A DNA stretch of 64,000 nucleotides from Lojkania enalia. Its lineage: Eukaryota; Ascomycota; Dothideomycetes; Pleosporales. The DNA lies in the NCBI GenBank assembly GCA_010094045.1, contig ML986585.1:671270-735269 (forward strand), read 5' to 3'. Of the stretch, positions 26,007 through 38,273 are shown piece after piece. Each line of letters starts with the position of its first letter. The first letter of the stretch is position 1. The notes below the pieces were generated by a model. It did not search any database. It was not told the origin of the DNA and saw only the letters and a program-made list of their open reading frames with translations. The translations under genes and the position numbers were made by a program.

Positions 26007-27458
26007 ATGACGGGACCTCAACATCAACCAGTTAATCGAGGTGGGCTCCGTGAGCGCCAGCCACGGCATGCGAGGAGAGGTCACAATGGAAGCATCGACA
26101 GGGCTTCCAGGCGTTTTCTCGAAAGTACAGACGGGCTGAACGCCGATCGATTGAGATCAGTGGCTTGCCGGTATCGCGTGCTGTCAACGTGGCTGGCACG
26201 TTTTACCCCATGCGGACATTATCGATTTGTTTGCTCCTGGCAAGGTTTGGCACGCGGGTTTTTTGCTTTTTTGCCTTGCGGTCTCACTCCCGATCCGCGA
26301 GAGCGAGCTCGCTTGTTCGGCATGGTGTCGGTGTCAACCAACAGCCGACTGGCCGTCTTTCTATCGTTGTCTTCTTTTTCTTTTATTGTCGTCTACCTGT
26401 TTCCGATGGCGGGATGGATGCATTATGACATCGGCGTTTGTTTGTTTTTTCACCTTTCCCCGGTACATAGGGGTGGGATGGATGGAACGGGGTTTTAGTA
26501 CATGATACCTCTGTTTTGACTTTTGATGCTGGATGCCACAAATAGGATATTCCGAGTATATAATGAAGGGGGACGGTTAAGCTCGAATAGGAAGGCTAGT
26601 CGTAATGTTTAATTTGTAGAAACCTTTTGATATGACGTTTGAGAGTCTTGTATTTTCAGGGCATGAGAGATGGGGTCAGGTTTGCACGACTATGTTCTTT
26701 GGAGACGGGGGAAATGTAAGAGGATATCGATCGACGGCGGAATGTTCGTCGTGCGCGGGCGGATGATATTGGGTGCAGTAGTATGATTGGGCATCTTGCA
26801 GCTACTCGCTTTCGATTACAATATGGAAGAACCGGGTTATAGGTCGGTCGTGTCGCCGAGCAAGCATGTCCTCGCTGGGACCGAAGTCGATTCGGTCGAT
26901 TGATCGACCAACGTACTTACCTAGCAACTCGGGCCCCATCAGTCGAACCGTGGATCATCCAATAATGCATTATTCTAGCTTAAATCTGTCTACATCTCAT
27001 GTAGTAAAGTGACAAGCCGGGTATTGAAGACGGCCCGTTTATTATTGACCGACTGACAGACAGACTGGCGGAGCGAGGCGCACATACGTAGTGTGTACTC
27101 CAAAATAGGAAATGATGGATGATGGTTTAGTGGCCGGGGAAAGACGACGCGGGTTTTGCCACCGAGAACGAGAGGGTGTTTGCCGCTTTGTATGGCTGCG
27201 CAGGTTTTGGTGTGAATGCTAAAGTTATGTAGTGAACTATATATGTGGTAGGTGGGAGATGGGGCGTGCTGATCAGTGGTGTGATTTTGGAGTGCGTAGC
27301 GGGGTTAACTTCCTACATTCTGTACTCGACTATGCTATACTGTATGTACAGTGAGCGTTGTGTGGGAAGAACGAGCTTAGCGATAGACACATCTCAACTT
27401 CGCCTCGCAGTTACGATTGCCACAGGATGAAAGAACTCAGAAACCCACTAATGTGTAG

Positions 27459-27477
27459 AATAATAATAATAATAATA
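27459..27477. repeat. AAT trinucleotide microsatellite
   Basis: About six tandem AAT/ATA units in non-coding DNA. Confidence 0.85.
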
Positions 27478-28194
27478 TCGGAATCGACCCGCCCCTCTCC
27501 CGTGAATCTAACACACATCCGCAAGGCATCGGATGAGGGAGCCGCTAGACACGCATTGGCCGCCGATCTATGGTACGATGTTTGCAGGGTGAGGCGAGGG
27601 GATCTGCGAACGAGCCGCTCGCGGCGTCGAAGCGTAAGGATGAACGATTAGTTTAGATGGGCGAGTCAAGAAGGTAATGACTGCGAGGTGGGAAGTGGAG
27701 CCGAACGCTACGGTTACGCTTTCAGGGAAGGGCCCTGCGTTCGAGCGGCGGAAAACGGTTCCTGCTGGAAACCCAAGGAGAGGAGTGTTTGGATGTGAGT
27801 CTAGTTTGTATGTATGCGTGCCCTGCGTTGTGTGTATGGCTTGCATGGCAAAACGACGTGCGCCAAGCCAAACTATAACGGGATATGGATATCGGCTCCT
27901 CTTGTCCACCACACGTCTCTCGGCCCTCGCCAGCAATATCCAACTTCATATGTACTATAGAATGGCACCCTTCACTTCATCGTACCGATCATAGAAGATT
28001 GTAAGGGCTGAGGCGGCAGGCCCCCATCCTGCTGCTAGCTATCATTCAAATTTCCACAATGTACTTGTCACTGCAAGCCTCGCGCTGTTTCCTGACCCTC
28101 GACCGGTCTTGGCGGAGATGCAGCCCAGCAAGCCTCACATATTTCCATCAGGCGCAAGGATCGGTCGGGCGCCATCCAGCGTCGGAATAAATGG

Positions 28195-28213
28195 ATGAAT
28201 GAATGAATGAATG
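28195..28213. repeat. GAAT tetranucleotide microsatellite
   Basis: Four to five tandem GAAT units in non-coding DNA. Confidence 0.85.
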
Positions 28214-29839
28214 ATGCCTTGCTTTTTCATTCCCGCAATGACACGCCTGCGGCTGAGTCTCTAACTCGATATTGGTGTGGAGGAGGGGTTGAAAGGCTCA
28301 ACCTATCGTCATAAAGTGCTCTCGATGCCCGGCCGAGATGCTTGATGGCACGGGACATTATGTATATAGGAAATAAGCACATGAAATAGAGTTCGGAGAT
28401 GCAAAATGGCATCCGCTCCGCTCCTCGATCATCACCGAAGAGTTGCTAATTTCATTATTATTTTTCTTGCATGGGTGCGAGACGGGAACCCACGTTCGCA
28501 AGGTTTCGCCAGGTGGTTTAGTTCACTTGTCATCAGGCCACAGTTCCCGAACAGGGAACGAGGCCAACGCTGGAGAGCAACTGGAAGCGGCTGTCCCGCG
28601 TCGAAAACGGGCTGCTTCTCCAGGGCTTTCCCGATGTGGTGGCTGCAGTGGTGTAGAGTCCTGAAGCATTCGCGGCTGTTGCTGTGGACATGAGCCAGGA
28701 CGGTGGACTGCGGTGGCGGAAGGGGGCCGGGTGATTGGCGGGCGTCTATACGGCGTCATTGGAGCAATGGTTTGGCCTGGCCTGGGACGCCACCGGTTTC
28801 AGGTAGAGGGCCAGGCGCCGGCGGATTAGGCAAAGCTCACGCGCGGGCAACGGAAATTTAGATGCTGAGTCGATCGTTTGATACCAGAGCCAGGTGCTCG
28901 GGGATTGCGCAACCCGATTTTCTCACCAGCGCAACGGCCCCTCACGGCCACCACCACTGCCATGGTCAGGCGGGAGACGGCGGCTCTTATCGATTCGACG
29001 ACGACCGGGGATTCCCCGCTGCGGCGATCCACGGGAGGGTTGTGCTCGCGGCTGACAGGTGGTTGACAAGGCGGTTTGTGGGTTGTGTCCATCGTGTCCT
29101 CCACCGCGTCCTCCTCCGCCAGCACCCTCCCCGCTGTTTATCTGGTTGCGCCGCCCGTTTGGGAGCCCCCCTCATCGTCGTCGTCGTCGTCGTAGTCGTA
29201 TTCTCGGCCTCACACGATGGAGCTTCACAATGGCGCTGGTGTTAACGCCATGGATGGATGGCGGTGGATGCACCGGCCATGGATGCTCCGGCTGCGTGTC
29301 CTCTTGTCGTCGGTTTCGCCTTGATACACTGCTGCTCCACCAACGCGCAAACCTTCATTTCGCGGTGCCTGCTTTGGGCCAGCACGCATCCAAGGTCCGA
29401 CAGTGGGCATGACCCTTCATTTCCTCGCCCGGCAAGCCTCGACGACCTGCTCTGCTGAAAAGAGCGTGGCGTGGGCGTCCGTGCGGGAGGGCGTCACGGG
29501 CGTTAACTTAATCTTCGAGGTCCAGTCGAGAGGCCCTCGCTTCCTCCCGAACGTTTCGACCCTGTACTCCGCCTGGTCCTGGCCCTGCAATTCCCGCCCA
29601 CCAGCCACAGCAGACATCTACTGTCGACATGCCGCAGTCAACAGCAGTGCATCGTTTCCTCGTGCGAGGTCTATCTGTCTGCTTCTTCTTATATCTCTAG
29701 CTGAGCAGCTGAGCAGCAGCAACCTCTGGCGGGCCGGGACACGGCAGTCTGGCTACCGTACAGTACATCACAATACAGCAGACTACTACTGCGTGTACTG
29801 GCATGCGTATCTTCAACCACAACATGGGCAATCATAAAT

Positions 29840-29935
29840 GTGGTTGCGGTCCTGTGTGCGTATATGTGTGTGTGTATGTGTGTGCCAGTGGTGGTGGTCG
29901 TTGTAGTAGTAGTGTTGGTGGTAGTGGTGGTCTCT
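29840..29935. repeat. G/T-rich microsatellite cluster
   Basis: TGTG runs pass into GTGGTGGT and GTAGTAGTA runs: a compound simple repeat with strand asymmetry. Confidence 0.8.
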
Positions 29936-30958
29936 CGCGCGTCTGATAGGCGACCGCACATCGAGTAACGATGGGCAGCATCAATTTTTTCTTCAGAAGA
30001 CGACTGCCAGCTTCGTACACGTTACATGGCGGCCGTTGGCAGAGACATTAGGCGCGGAATGCTATTTGGTGCAGTTGCTGGAGGTCGGTCAAAGGTCACC
30101 AGTACTGTTACCACCGCCTCCTCACCCTCCTACAGTCTGCCTAGACACGCCTACCTAGCTAGCTTTAGGCGGCTGCCATCGTCGAGCTAACAAAGCCCAC
30201 TTGGCTAGCTGTCCTGGGCCAGACGCATGTCAAAAAGTAGCTCTGCGGTCGAAGCCAACGCCACAGAACCCGGACAGGGAAACACAACCAGCGCTGGCGG
30301 CAAATGCATCTCTCCCCAGCACGTCAGACCGCATCCACCGCGGACTTTGCACCCAAACCGCTGACGGCCACTTTCTTGCTCCATGCATATCCTTGCTATT
30401 CTCTCCCACTACCACCCGCCAAACGCCACACCGGCTGTCCTTGTCGTGCGGCCTGTCGCTCCTTCGCCCTGTCAAGTAGTGGTTAGCATTCGGTAGTAAT
30501 CCTCGCCGGTTGGTCCAACTGGAGCCGGCCCTCTTCCCTTCCTGTACAATCGTTACAACCTTCTCCGCTTCTGCCCTCTTTCTCCTGCTTCATAACCCAG
30601 CCAGCCCGGGCCTGATCGCCCATGCCGGCGCACGCGAGCCACTACGGGCGAGATCTTCGTGCAGTGGCCATTGCCTGTGATCGATGCCCATTTGCTCTCT
30701 CTAGCCTCAGTTTACCCGCGAATCAAAGCGGACCTACCGTGCCTGGCAGGCATTAAGCCCAGACCTGGTAGGCAACGGTCAGCGAGCTCTGGGCCACAGG
30801 TGGACGTTGCTCCACGAAAGCTTCTTTGGATAAGTACGTATGCTGTTCCATGTCCTTCTGGACTTTTTGTATTTGCACCCTTGAAACTTCTCCACCACTC
30901 GTTTCCATGTCGATTTTCCACAACACCAAATCCTGCACCGTCTCCGCCGCCCATCTTC

Positions 30959-31501
30959 ATGTTGCTCACACTCTCTAAGCCTACCAAGTCCGAATTCGAT
31001 ATTAAGACTCATGATTACTCTCCGACATTCACTTCTTCCGCGCCCGCTCGATTCTCACCCAAACTCAACGGTGGGCCGCTTCCCTCACTGCAGGACAGTG
31101 CTTCTTCAACCATGGGAACACCACATAGAGGCCTCCCGCCACCATCAGCGATGACGCTGCCAGATCCCGGGCGGGGGCCTCCTCCAATCCCACCTCCGGC
31201 GGGCTCTCTTCCTCCGGCGCCATCCCAATGGCAAGGCGCTGAAGAGGGAATGAAAAACTGGCTCATGGCCAAAGTTGAAGAGGACCGGAGAAAGCAAGAG
31301 GAGGAGAAGACGAGGCAGGAGAACCTGAGGCTAGAGCAGCGCAAAATTGAACAGTCGATGCTCCGAGAGTCCATGCAAGGAGGCATTCCTCCGCATCTTG
31401 TACCCATGATCTTTGCTGGAATCGGTGGCGGGAGCCTCGTAAACATGAGCGTCGATTTGCTTCAACAGTATCAGGCCCAGCTTCAGACCGCACAGCAACA
31501 G

Positions 31502-31533
<32 letters not shown>

Positions 31534-32629
31534 ACAGCAGGCGCAATCACAACCACTTGGCCAGGGACAGATCCTCTCTCCGGAGCTTCGCAGAGAGACT
31601 AGATTGATCAGTCAAGCACAGCCAGGAGCGTACGGTATGGCACCGCAAACACCTCAGACGGTCCTGCCACCAACCACAGTACTACCCGGACAGCCTTTAG
31701 CAGGCCAGCCCCAACATGGAGCTTTCTCGACAGCATCCTATGCTAGTGGAACGCTATCCCCCAGGGCTAGAGCTGTCCAAACTCCAAGCCACGTCGGTGC
31801 TCCCACGTCGGCGCCTCGTCCTCCTGCTCAATCGCAGCTTCCTAGGCTGACCACCAACGAAATTCACATTCAGCAACCTCCTGTGGCCCCGTCCAACGTG
31901 CAGCAGCTTCAGCAAACGCAATCAGCACAGCAGGAGCAGTCTTCTCCCTCAATTTACTTCCACCATTGGGTCCCACCCACATCCCAGGAGAAGAGTTCAA
32001 GTGGAAATGCACCGGCAACGCCTTCAGGTAAATACAAAGCTTCGCCTTCGTTCCAGTCCCGTCAACGTGCGGCCTCTCAAGCGTCTGACCCAGATTACAC
32101 CAGCTCCCCCAAAAAGCGGAAGGCCCAAGGCGGCCACCCAGCTCCACCGATCCCCACGTCGGCGCCTCAGTCATACACATCGCCGTCATTCTCGCATATA
32201 TCATCGTCTTCCGCATCAACGCCAGCGAGACGAGGGCACGCCCGAACCCGTTCTGATGCATCTACACGGGGACAAGATAGCCATGGCCGTCCTCTAAGTC
32301 GCCGCGGGACTATTTCCGGTCATGGATATGCGGAAATGGGGTCACAGCCGGTGGATGCACCCGGTTCCTCAGCGGAAATTCGCTTCCAGGAGCCGTCTCG
32401 GGCAGCGGAGGGCCAATACTATCAGTATGCTCAACAGTACGACCAGGGACAGCAAGCTCTGCAGCAAAGAGATGACAGTAGCGGCAGCGGCAGTGGACAA
32501 CAGGCGCGAACGGGAACTCCCATGACAACTCAAGCTGAGACACGACAATCTGGGCCGCATCATCAGTTGGCCGGCCACGACCAGGGGTCAGTGCCTGCAT
32601 CTCCCAAACGGGAAGCCGGCGGACAGTAG
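30959..32629 (+). CDS. Gln/Pro-rich fungal protein with coiled coil and NLS, presumed nuclear regulator
   Basis: An open frame of about 556 residues from the ATG at 30959; the frame remains open upstream to a GTG at 30659, so an earlier start or spliced 5' exon is possible. The N-terminal part is Pro-rich (RGPPPIPPPAGSLPP near 75-90). A highly charged helix predicted as coiled coil (about 100-145) follows, then a compact segment GGIPPHLVPMIFAGIGGG that looks folded and conserved. A run of 16 Gln (179-194) follows. The rest is low-complexity Ser/Gln/Pro with a basic SPKKRKA signal near 384. This composition suits a transcription co-regulator, but I do not recognise a named family and assign no function. 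A start at the ATG encoding MGTPHRG is an alternative. Confidence 0.72.
31493..31540 (+). repeat. CAG/CAA repeat encoding 16 Gln
   Basis: CAG-rich trinucleotide repeat in the Gln-rich gene, interrupted by a few CAA codons. Confidence 0.93.
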
Positions 32630-35600
32630 AGTTTGGCAACGGGTTTCATCATCGCGAACGCATCCGTACCAACGCCTCTTCAGGCGCGCCGAACGACGAT
32701 TAGGGTTCCCTGTGGAGTGTGCATTTGCACAAAATGACCAGATGTGGCCGTTATTTTAGGGAAACGCCACGTTCGGATTTACCCTTACCGATGCGAAGTT
32801 GCAGGCTTCGCAAGCGAAATGAGCTCCACAGCAATTCGAGATTCCCTAGGTACCTAATCTCAACCGTACATAAAATCACGAGTTCCGCACGAGCCACCTT
32901 CACCCCGCCCTCTGCAAGCCAATCTTGGAATAAAATTGCAGTAGCCGCATTGTTGTCTGCGTGGCCTTGGGCCTTGCGAAACTGCCAACGAGGCTGCATG
33001 TCGCGTGAATTACCGGTTCGACTGTCCGAGATTACCTTCTGCTTCACACGCGCCGTTGTCACTTAGGACCATCCCTATCATCACGGCTGATTCCTTTTCA
33101 TCTTGGATATGCCTTATTTCTGATATTCTCCAAACACGGATTGGCGCCTAGGGACTTCCAGTTTCATATACCCAGAGAACCGTTGCATTACTCCATTATT
33201 GGATGGTATAGATAGAATTTGTTGGCTTTAACCCGCCAGGCGCCCCATTCGCTCTTCCGCCTCATCGCGTTCTCTTTCCGGTCGCCTATGCCGTATGCAG
33301 CGTAGAGTGTTGCTCTCGTCAGCTCGAGCAAGTTTCATCAATCTAGCTGGAGATGAAACGTACAGTACATACAGGGCAGCCAACGGCGATTTCCAGCCCC
33401 GCGGGCCGGCTTACGCGCTTCAGAATCCAATCTATTTTCCACGCGCCCTACTGCATCCACCGTGCATGCCGACCCGATTTGGCAACCCGAGGACTTGGAT
33501 CATGCCTTGTTTTCTTCTAGGTGCGCTCTGCAGTTCTCAGCTGGATGGTCTTGGATACGGGTTTTGACGCTGTACGACGTGAGCGCCCTAGCTATTCTTC
33601 ATCATTCCTTCATCTATTCCTGGAGAAGATTATGTTCTTGTATGTAATTGTATAGGCTAAGCTGTGACAACCCTGGCTCCGCGGATACAGATCCAATACC
33701 GTCGTAACGGCCCGTCAGCTTTCATCTATCGCGCGGTCGATTCCGACTCGGAGCATTGCTCGTTAACGTCCGCCATAGCGCTGCGATTGTGACCACATTG
33801 TAGCAGGTAGAATGATTGCGTTTTACTGTTAGAGGCTTGGCATGGGCTTTGTATGAAGCCCTACTGGTTCTGGCGTTTGGGTCTGAAGAACGCTTCTTCG
33901 CGTCTTGTTTGCTTTTAGTATCTGGGATATCACGAAGCATGGGGTATTTTTGTGTTTAAGGCCCCTCTAAGAGGAGGTTTGGGGGGTGCGGAGCATAGGC
34001 CTTTTTCGGACCTACCTTCCGTGGGTTTGTTCTTTTCGTGCAGTGTTTTAACTTTTTTTTATGAGTTTTTTTTTTTTTGGTCTGTTGTGTGGCGGGAATC
34101 TTGCTGTTTCTTTTTAGGCCTCTTGGTCTATTTGCGAGATATGGGAATAAGGTTCTTGTTACTATATATACCCGGTTCGCTGGACACTATTCGATTTTTT
34201 TTTTTTTTTGATCTGGATGTATCGGAGACACTTCATCCGTTTTCTTCCGAACAACAGCATTTTTCACTTCTTCCTGTTCTTCTTTTCTGAATGTACATAC
34301 TTACGAGGGCGATTAAGCATTGTGCGATTTTATCTGAGTCTAGTGTACCCTTTTTTTGCACTGAAAATAGGGTCTGCAAAGGTAGAGTTTGTAAGAGGAG
34401 TAGAATGCGAATGCGATGACTGGGCCAGCAAACCAACAGCGCCGAGTTTTCAAAAACAGTTTTTTTTTATTTATGTTTTCTCGGACTGTTATTTTTGGTC
34501 CGAGATGTATGCGAACGATTTGAGCTCACCCCCGCAACCACGCCCCAGTGCAGCCCGAATTAAAAAAAAAAAAAAAAAAAAAAAATCGATTCCCAGCCTT
34601 TCACCTCCATTACTCGAACTCTCTTCTGTACAGAAGAAAAGTGTCGGGCATACCGGCCCGGGTCGCCGGGCACCCACACTACTTGTCCTCGACAATGAAC
34701 TGTGGGAGGTTAAGTGGTTAATGTTTGGTGGATTGTTGGGTGCTGTGGTCATGCGTGGGAAGATCGGTTTTGGGGGAGAGGGGAAGAGGGGGACGGGGGT
34801 TTATATTTGGGGTAGGTTTATTTTTCTGTTTATAGATGTTTAATAGCATGGGCGATGAAGGATTACGGTAACGGGTCTAGAGGTTTCGTTTTGGGAATGC
34901 AACTCGCCAGGCGGGCGGGCATGCATGGTCTGCGCCGCACAGGCTTTTGGTTCTAAGGTTATGGCCCTTTCTAGTACTTACTGATCGGATACGGTATTTT
35001 AAGTGATGAGTGGCTTTGAGACACGGTGGATCCTGGGGGATGGCGAGTGGATTGGAAGGAATGGTGTGGTTTTTTTTTTTTTTCCCCGGTCAGCGTGGGT
35101 TGTCGGGGGTAGGTTTCGAGTTAGTATAGAGACGAATGAAGACGACGTGAATATACGTGCGGGGTGAGAGTAGAATAGGCATTCGCATTTAATTGTTAAC
35201 TCTAGACAAGCGACTAGACGTCATCAAGCATTCTCAGCACATTCTCAGCATCAGCCAGTACGCATAACCCGTCGAACTCAAGATCCATCTGCCACTAAAT
35301 CGATCCTCCAATGGAACAATATGTAAGCCCACCGCACCGCCCCTAGCTCCCGCCACATGCCCAAGCCACAGGTCCCCACCGCGGCTTCCTCCCCGCCGTG
35401 CGCCTTCACTTTTTTGAGCCCCGCCATCGCATCACTTGTGCTGTGCAGCCTAGAAGGCATCCCCGAGCCGCGACAACAACAAAACTCTATCCTTCCTCGT
35501 CCAAACGAAAACCAAACCGAGCACAGCCCCTCTCTACAATCGCACTAGATATAAACTCCCAGGCACCCGCTCGTTTGCACCCACAGTCTACCTGCGCAAC

Positions 35601-35641
35601 ATCTCCGCGCTTCAGACAGCTCGGCGCCAAATTCATTCACC
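32630..35641. other. Gene-free 3 kb with homopolymer tracts
   Basis: No gene recognised. From about 33950 to 34860 the plus strand is T-rich, with T runs at 34195-34209 and 35070-35083 and an A run at 34562-34585. The frames there are Phe/Leu-rich translations of T tracts. The stretch from about 35350 to 35641 is C-rich and is the likely NEDD8 promoter and leader. Confidence 0.5.
34562..34585. repeat. Poly-A tract (24 nt)
   Basis: Run of 24 A on the plus strand. No retroposed gene is recognisable directly upstream, so this is a simple homopolymer rather than a clear processed-copy tail. Confidence 0.85.
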
Positions 35642-36324
35642 ATGCAGATCAAGTACGCTTCCCGTCCACACTATTCCCTATCCCTTTCCCCTTTCCTCCG
35701 CATATCCACCAAACAAAGCCATTATTCAGCCCAACGCGCCGCAAATCCCGCAAATATTCCACAAGCACACTTCGCTGACTTATCCAGAGTGCGTACCCTC
35801 ACCGGCAAGGAAATCGAACTCGACATCGAGCCCGATTACAAGGTACGACCCGTCCCGCCCCGACGTATTCTGCGTATCTAGCTTCGAGAGCGAGGGGGCC
35901 GTGGGTAGCCGGGCGCTCCGTGACGGGTGTGCCCATAGTGGAGGGTGGTGTGGTGTGGCACAGCAGTTGTCCCTAGTGCTAGGGATAGGATGGGGGAGGG
36001 TGGGATGGAATGGAAGTGAGATGTGTATGTACCGTGCTGATCCGGATGCCAGGTCTCGAGGATAAAAGAGCGGGTTGAGGAGAAAGAAGGGATTCCGCCC
36101 GCGCAGCAGCGGCTTATTTTTGGCGGGAAGCAGATGTATGTCCCGCTTTCTTTCTTGGGTTTAAAAGTTCCATGGACGCCTGAATTGTGGATTGTTTGTG
36201 GGTGACTGGATGAAATGACTGATGCTGATGGTTTTGTAGGGCTGACGATAAGACGGCGGACGACTACAGACTCGAGGGCGGTGCCACGCTCCATCTGGTA
36301 CTTGCCCTAAGAGGCGGCTTCTGA
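35642..36324 (+). CDS. RUB1: NEDD8/Rub1 ubiquitin-like modifier
   Basis: Ubiquitin-like protein conjugated mainly to cullins to activate cullin-RING ligases. Four exons, 35642-35652, 35788-35842, 36053-36135 and 36240-36324, give 77 residues. The first exon codes only for MQI and part of Lys4. The joined protein begins [19 protein letters not shown], contains [25 protein letters not shown], and ends LALRGGF. The GG needed for conjugation is followed by one residue, so a hydrolase must remove Phe77. Ala at position 72 in LALRGG, in place of ubiquitin's Arg, is the NEDD8 hallmark that directs it to its own E1. Intron phases and lengths (135, 210 and 104 nt) are consistent. The gene is convergent with elongin A. 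Confidence 0.96.
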
Positions 36325-36905
36325 TTTCTCAGAAACCTTGTTATCGATGGCAGAAGCGGGCTAACTTTACGAGCATCCGCCTGAGGGGATCCCGATCTTT
36401 GCGCCGGAGGCTTGATAATTTTGTCGACATGGACAGGTTGATAGTAAATGGTAGGCGATTTACGAAGGTTAGATTTCGGGATGGGGATGGGGATCATGGT
36501 TCGAGGGCTAGCGGGGAGCTTTTCATCCTTGAATGCTAATTTATGATTCTCTGGATCATGATTTGAGGATGTGATGTCGATGGTTTGCTGAAGCGTAGCC
36601 GCTGTGCCACGGCCATGCACTCTGTGATATTCATTTTTGGGCGATGTATATATACTGTGGTCAGTGTTAGGGATAATAATATGCATTTATATCCCAATTC
36701 CATACACTAAACACCGCCCAATGCTATATCTATCATTCATAAGATTCCGGATAACCATCCATGATAAACCGCGCGGTGCTTAACCGCAGAAACCTTAATA
36801 AATCCCATGCGTCCGAGTATATGCTTAAATAAATCCCGATCTACGCGAATGTACCTGATTATACATCTACCGATACACAATATATAAAATACCCAAAGAC
36901 CATAT

Positions 36906-37808
36906 TCAAGCTTTCTTCTTCTTCGGCATGAAAGGATCTACCTCTGCTTTCTTCCTCTTGAGGCCTGCTCCAGATTGCTGCGGTTGTATCTTGGGCGCCG
37001 AGAAATGCTGGCCGGGTGGTAGACTCGCCCTCTCAGGTTTCGACGGCGGACTCGTAGAAATCTGCGCCAGCGATGGGCGCGCTGTGATATTCGGACGCGG
37101 CAGACTCGGGCTACCAGCGCCTTGCGACGCGCGTCTCGAAACTAGCATCTTCTGCGGCGCCGTATTGTCCTGCATCCTTATCATGCGCTCTGGAGCCTGC
37201 TTCACCAAGGTCTTCCGCTCGTTCAGTAAATGTGTCGGCATCTGTGTGGCCCGTGGCCTTGCCTGCTTCTGGTCGAACATCGACCTTCGCAATTTATCAA
37301 ACGCCATCTTCCCCGTCTTCGGCGGGGCGGCGGGATTCCCCCACGAGCTGCTTCCGCCTCCTCCTCCTGAGCGAAATCCGAAGCCACGGCGGCGGGCGGA
37401 GGGATCGTAGCCTGTGCGTGCTTCGACTATCTTCGTTTGGTTGCCTTCTCTGTTCTGTTGCAGCGCCTTCATTTGCTCCTTCAACTGCTCCTCCTGCACC
37501 GCCTTCTCCTGCTCAGCCTCCCTCTTCAACTTCCGATATACTTTGCCCCAGTTCCTGGAATCACGGGGTTGGTGCGGTTTCTTGTCCCATTGGGGGATGT
37601 CGCGTTTTATGAAGCGGAGCCATATTTCGCCCGTCTCGCCGACGATCTGCGGGCAGTTGGTCTCTAGTTCTTGGAGTTGGGAAGGATTCTGTATATGTTT
37701 GAGGATCGGGGCGAGGAAGGTGTAGGGGAGATCGCCGATGTCGGTTAGCATGGAGATGTTGGAGATGAGGCGGGTTTTGGCGAGGGTGTAGAGGGTGGGG
37801 ACAGGCAT
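36906..37808 (-). CDS. ELA1: Elongin A (RNA polymerase II elongation factor SIII subunit A)
   Basis: Intronless 300-residue protein. The N-terminus carries the elongin-A domain (about 10-75) with ISMLTDIGDLPYTFLAPIL followed by NPSQLQELE, which includes the BC-box-like helix that binds elongin C. A WLRFIKRDIP motif follows, then a long Lys/Glu/Gln helix, a Gly-rich patch and a basic tail ending PKKKKA. In yeast, Ela1-Elc1 works with Cul3 to ubiquitinate stalled RNA polymerase II; in animals the complex also promotes elongation. It diverges from THO7 (465 bp apart) and converges with the NEDD8 gene. Confidence 0.93.
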   Translation of the reverse strand: MPVPTLYTLAKTRLISNISMLTDIGDLPYTFLAPILKHIQNPSQLQELETNCPQIVGETGEIWLRFIKRDIPQWDKKPHQPRDSRNWGKVYRKLKREAEQEKAVQEEQLKEQMKALQQNREGNQTKIVEARTGYDPSARRRGFGFRSGGGGGSSSWGNPAAPPKTGKMAFDKLRRSMFDQKQARPRATQMPTHLLNERKTLVKQAPERMIRMQDNTAPQKMLVSRRASQGAGSPSLPRPNITARPSLAQISTSPPSKPERASLPPGQHFSAPKIQPQQSGAGLKRKKAEVDPFMPKKKKA

Positions 37809-38273
37809 TTTGAACGCTGGTTCCTGGGAGAGGGAAATAGGGGTTGGGCGTTCTTGGGGTCTTATACGTATGTATATCCAAAATAGCTCCGCGAAAAATG
37901 AATGCAGTGCTCAAATGGAGTAGAAGCTTGAGTGCTCGGTTGTGGCTTTGCGGGAGAGTCGAAAGTGCGGAGGCCTTTTACTGCATTGCTATGAAGCTAG
38001 ATGGTGCTGATTGCTCTCGGCTTTGCCTGGAATAAGTGTTTCAGGGGTAGGGTTAGGGGTGGGAAGTCTCTTTGAAGGTTGATGGACACAAGTGAAGGGG
38101 AAGCCTAGTGACTGACGTTGCTTGGAATCCGGGGAACTGAGGCTGGGTTACCGACCCTAAAAGCTTGGCAGAGATCTCTTGCGTTCACATCTATTCTTTC
38201 TTCATTATCTGCACTAGACAACTACCCACAACCTAGATCAATCCCGGGCGAGACGTGGCATAGTTGATATATC
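37809..38273. promoter_or_regulatory. Divergent promoter region, elongin A / THO7
   Basis: 465 bp between opposed start codons of two transcription-elongation and mRNA-export genes. No sharp motif was picked out by eye. Confidence 0.5.

Larger units (their letters stand above)
26007..30958. other. Gene-free 5-kb region upstream of the Gln-rich gene
   Basis: No recognisable gene. Includes the TBC 3' region, an AAT trinucleotide run, a GAAT run, a G/T microsatellite near 29840-29935 and, from about 30200, C/T-rich sequence that looks like the promoter and leader of the following gene. The inverted motif GTCGAT/ATCGAC occurs near 26886-26910. Numerous short frames (28.4-29.8 kb) have no domain-like content. 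Confidence 0.45.

Noticed and set aside
31263..31556. Antisense frames over the CAG repeat (poly-Ala / poly-Leu)
   Set aside because: Translation artefacts of the repeat.
34562..34585. Poly-A tail of a retroposed element
   Set aside because: No target-site duplication or upstream element body recognisable; other homopolymers are common in the region.
33952..34843. Phe-rich overlapping frames as a membrane protein
   Set aside because: Produced by T homopolymers; no consistent start, no homologous pattern, interrupted by poly-T/poly-A.
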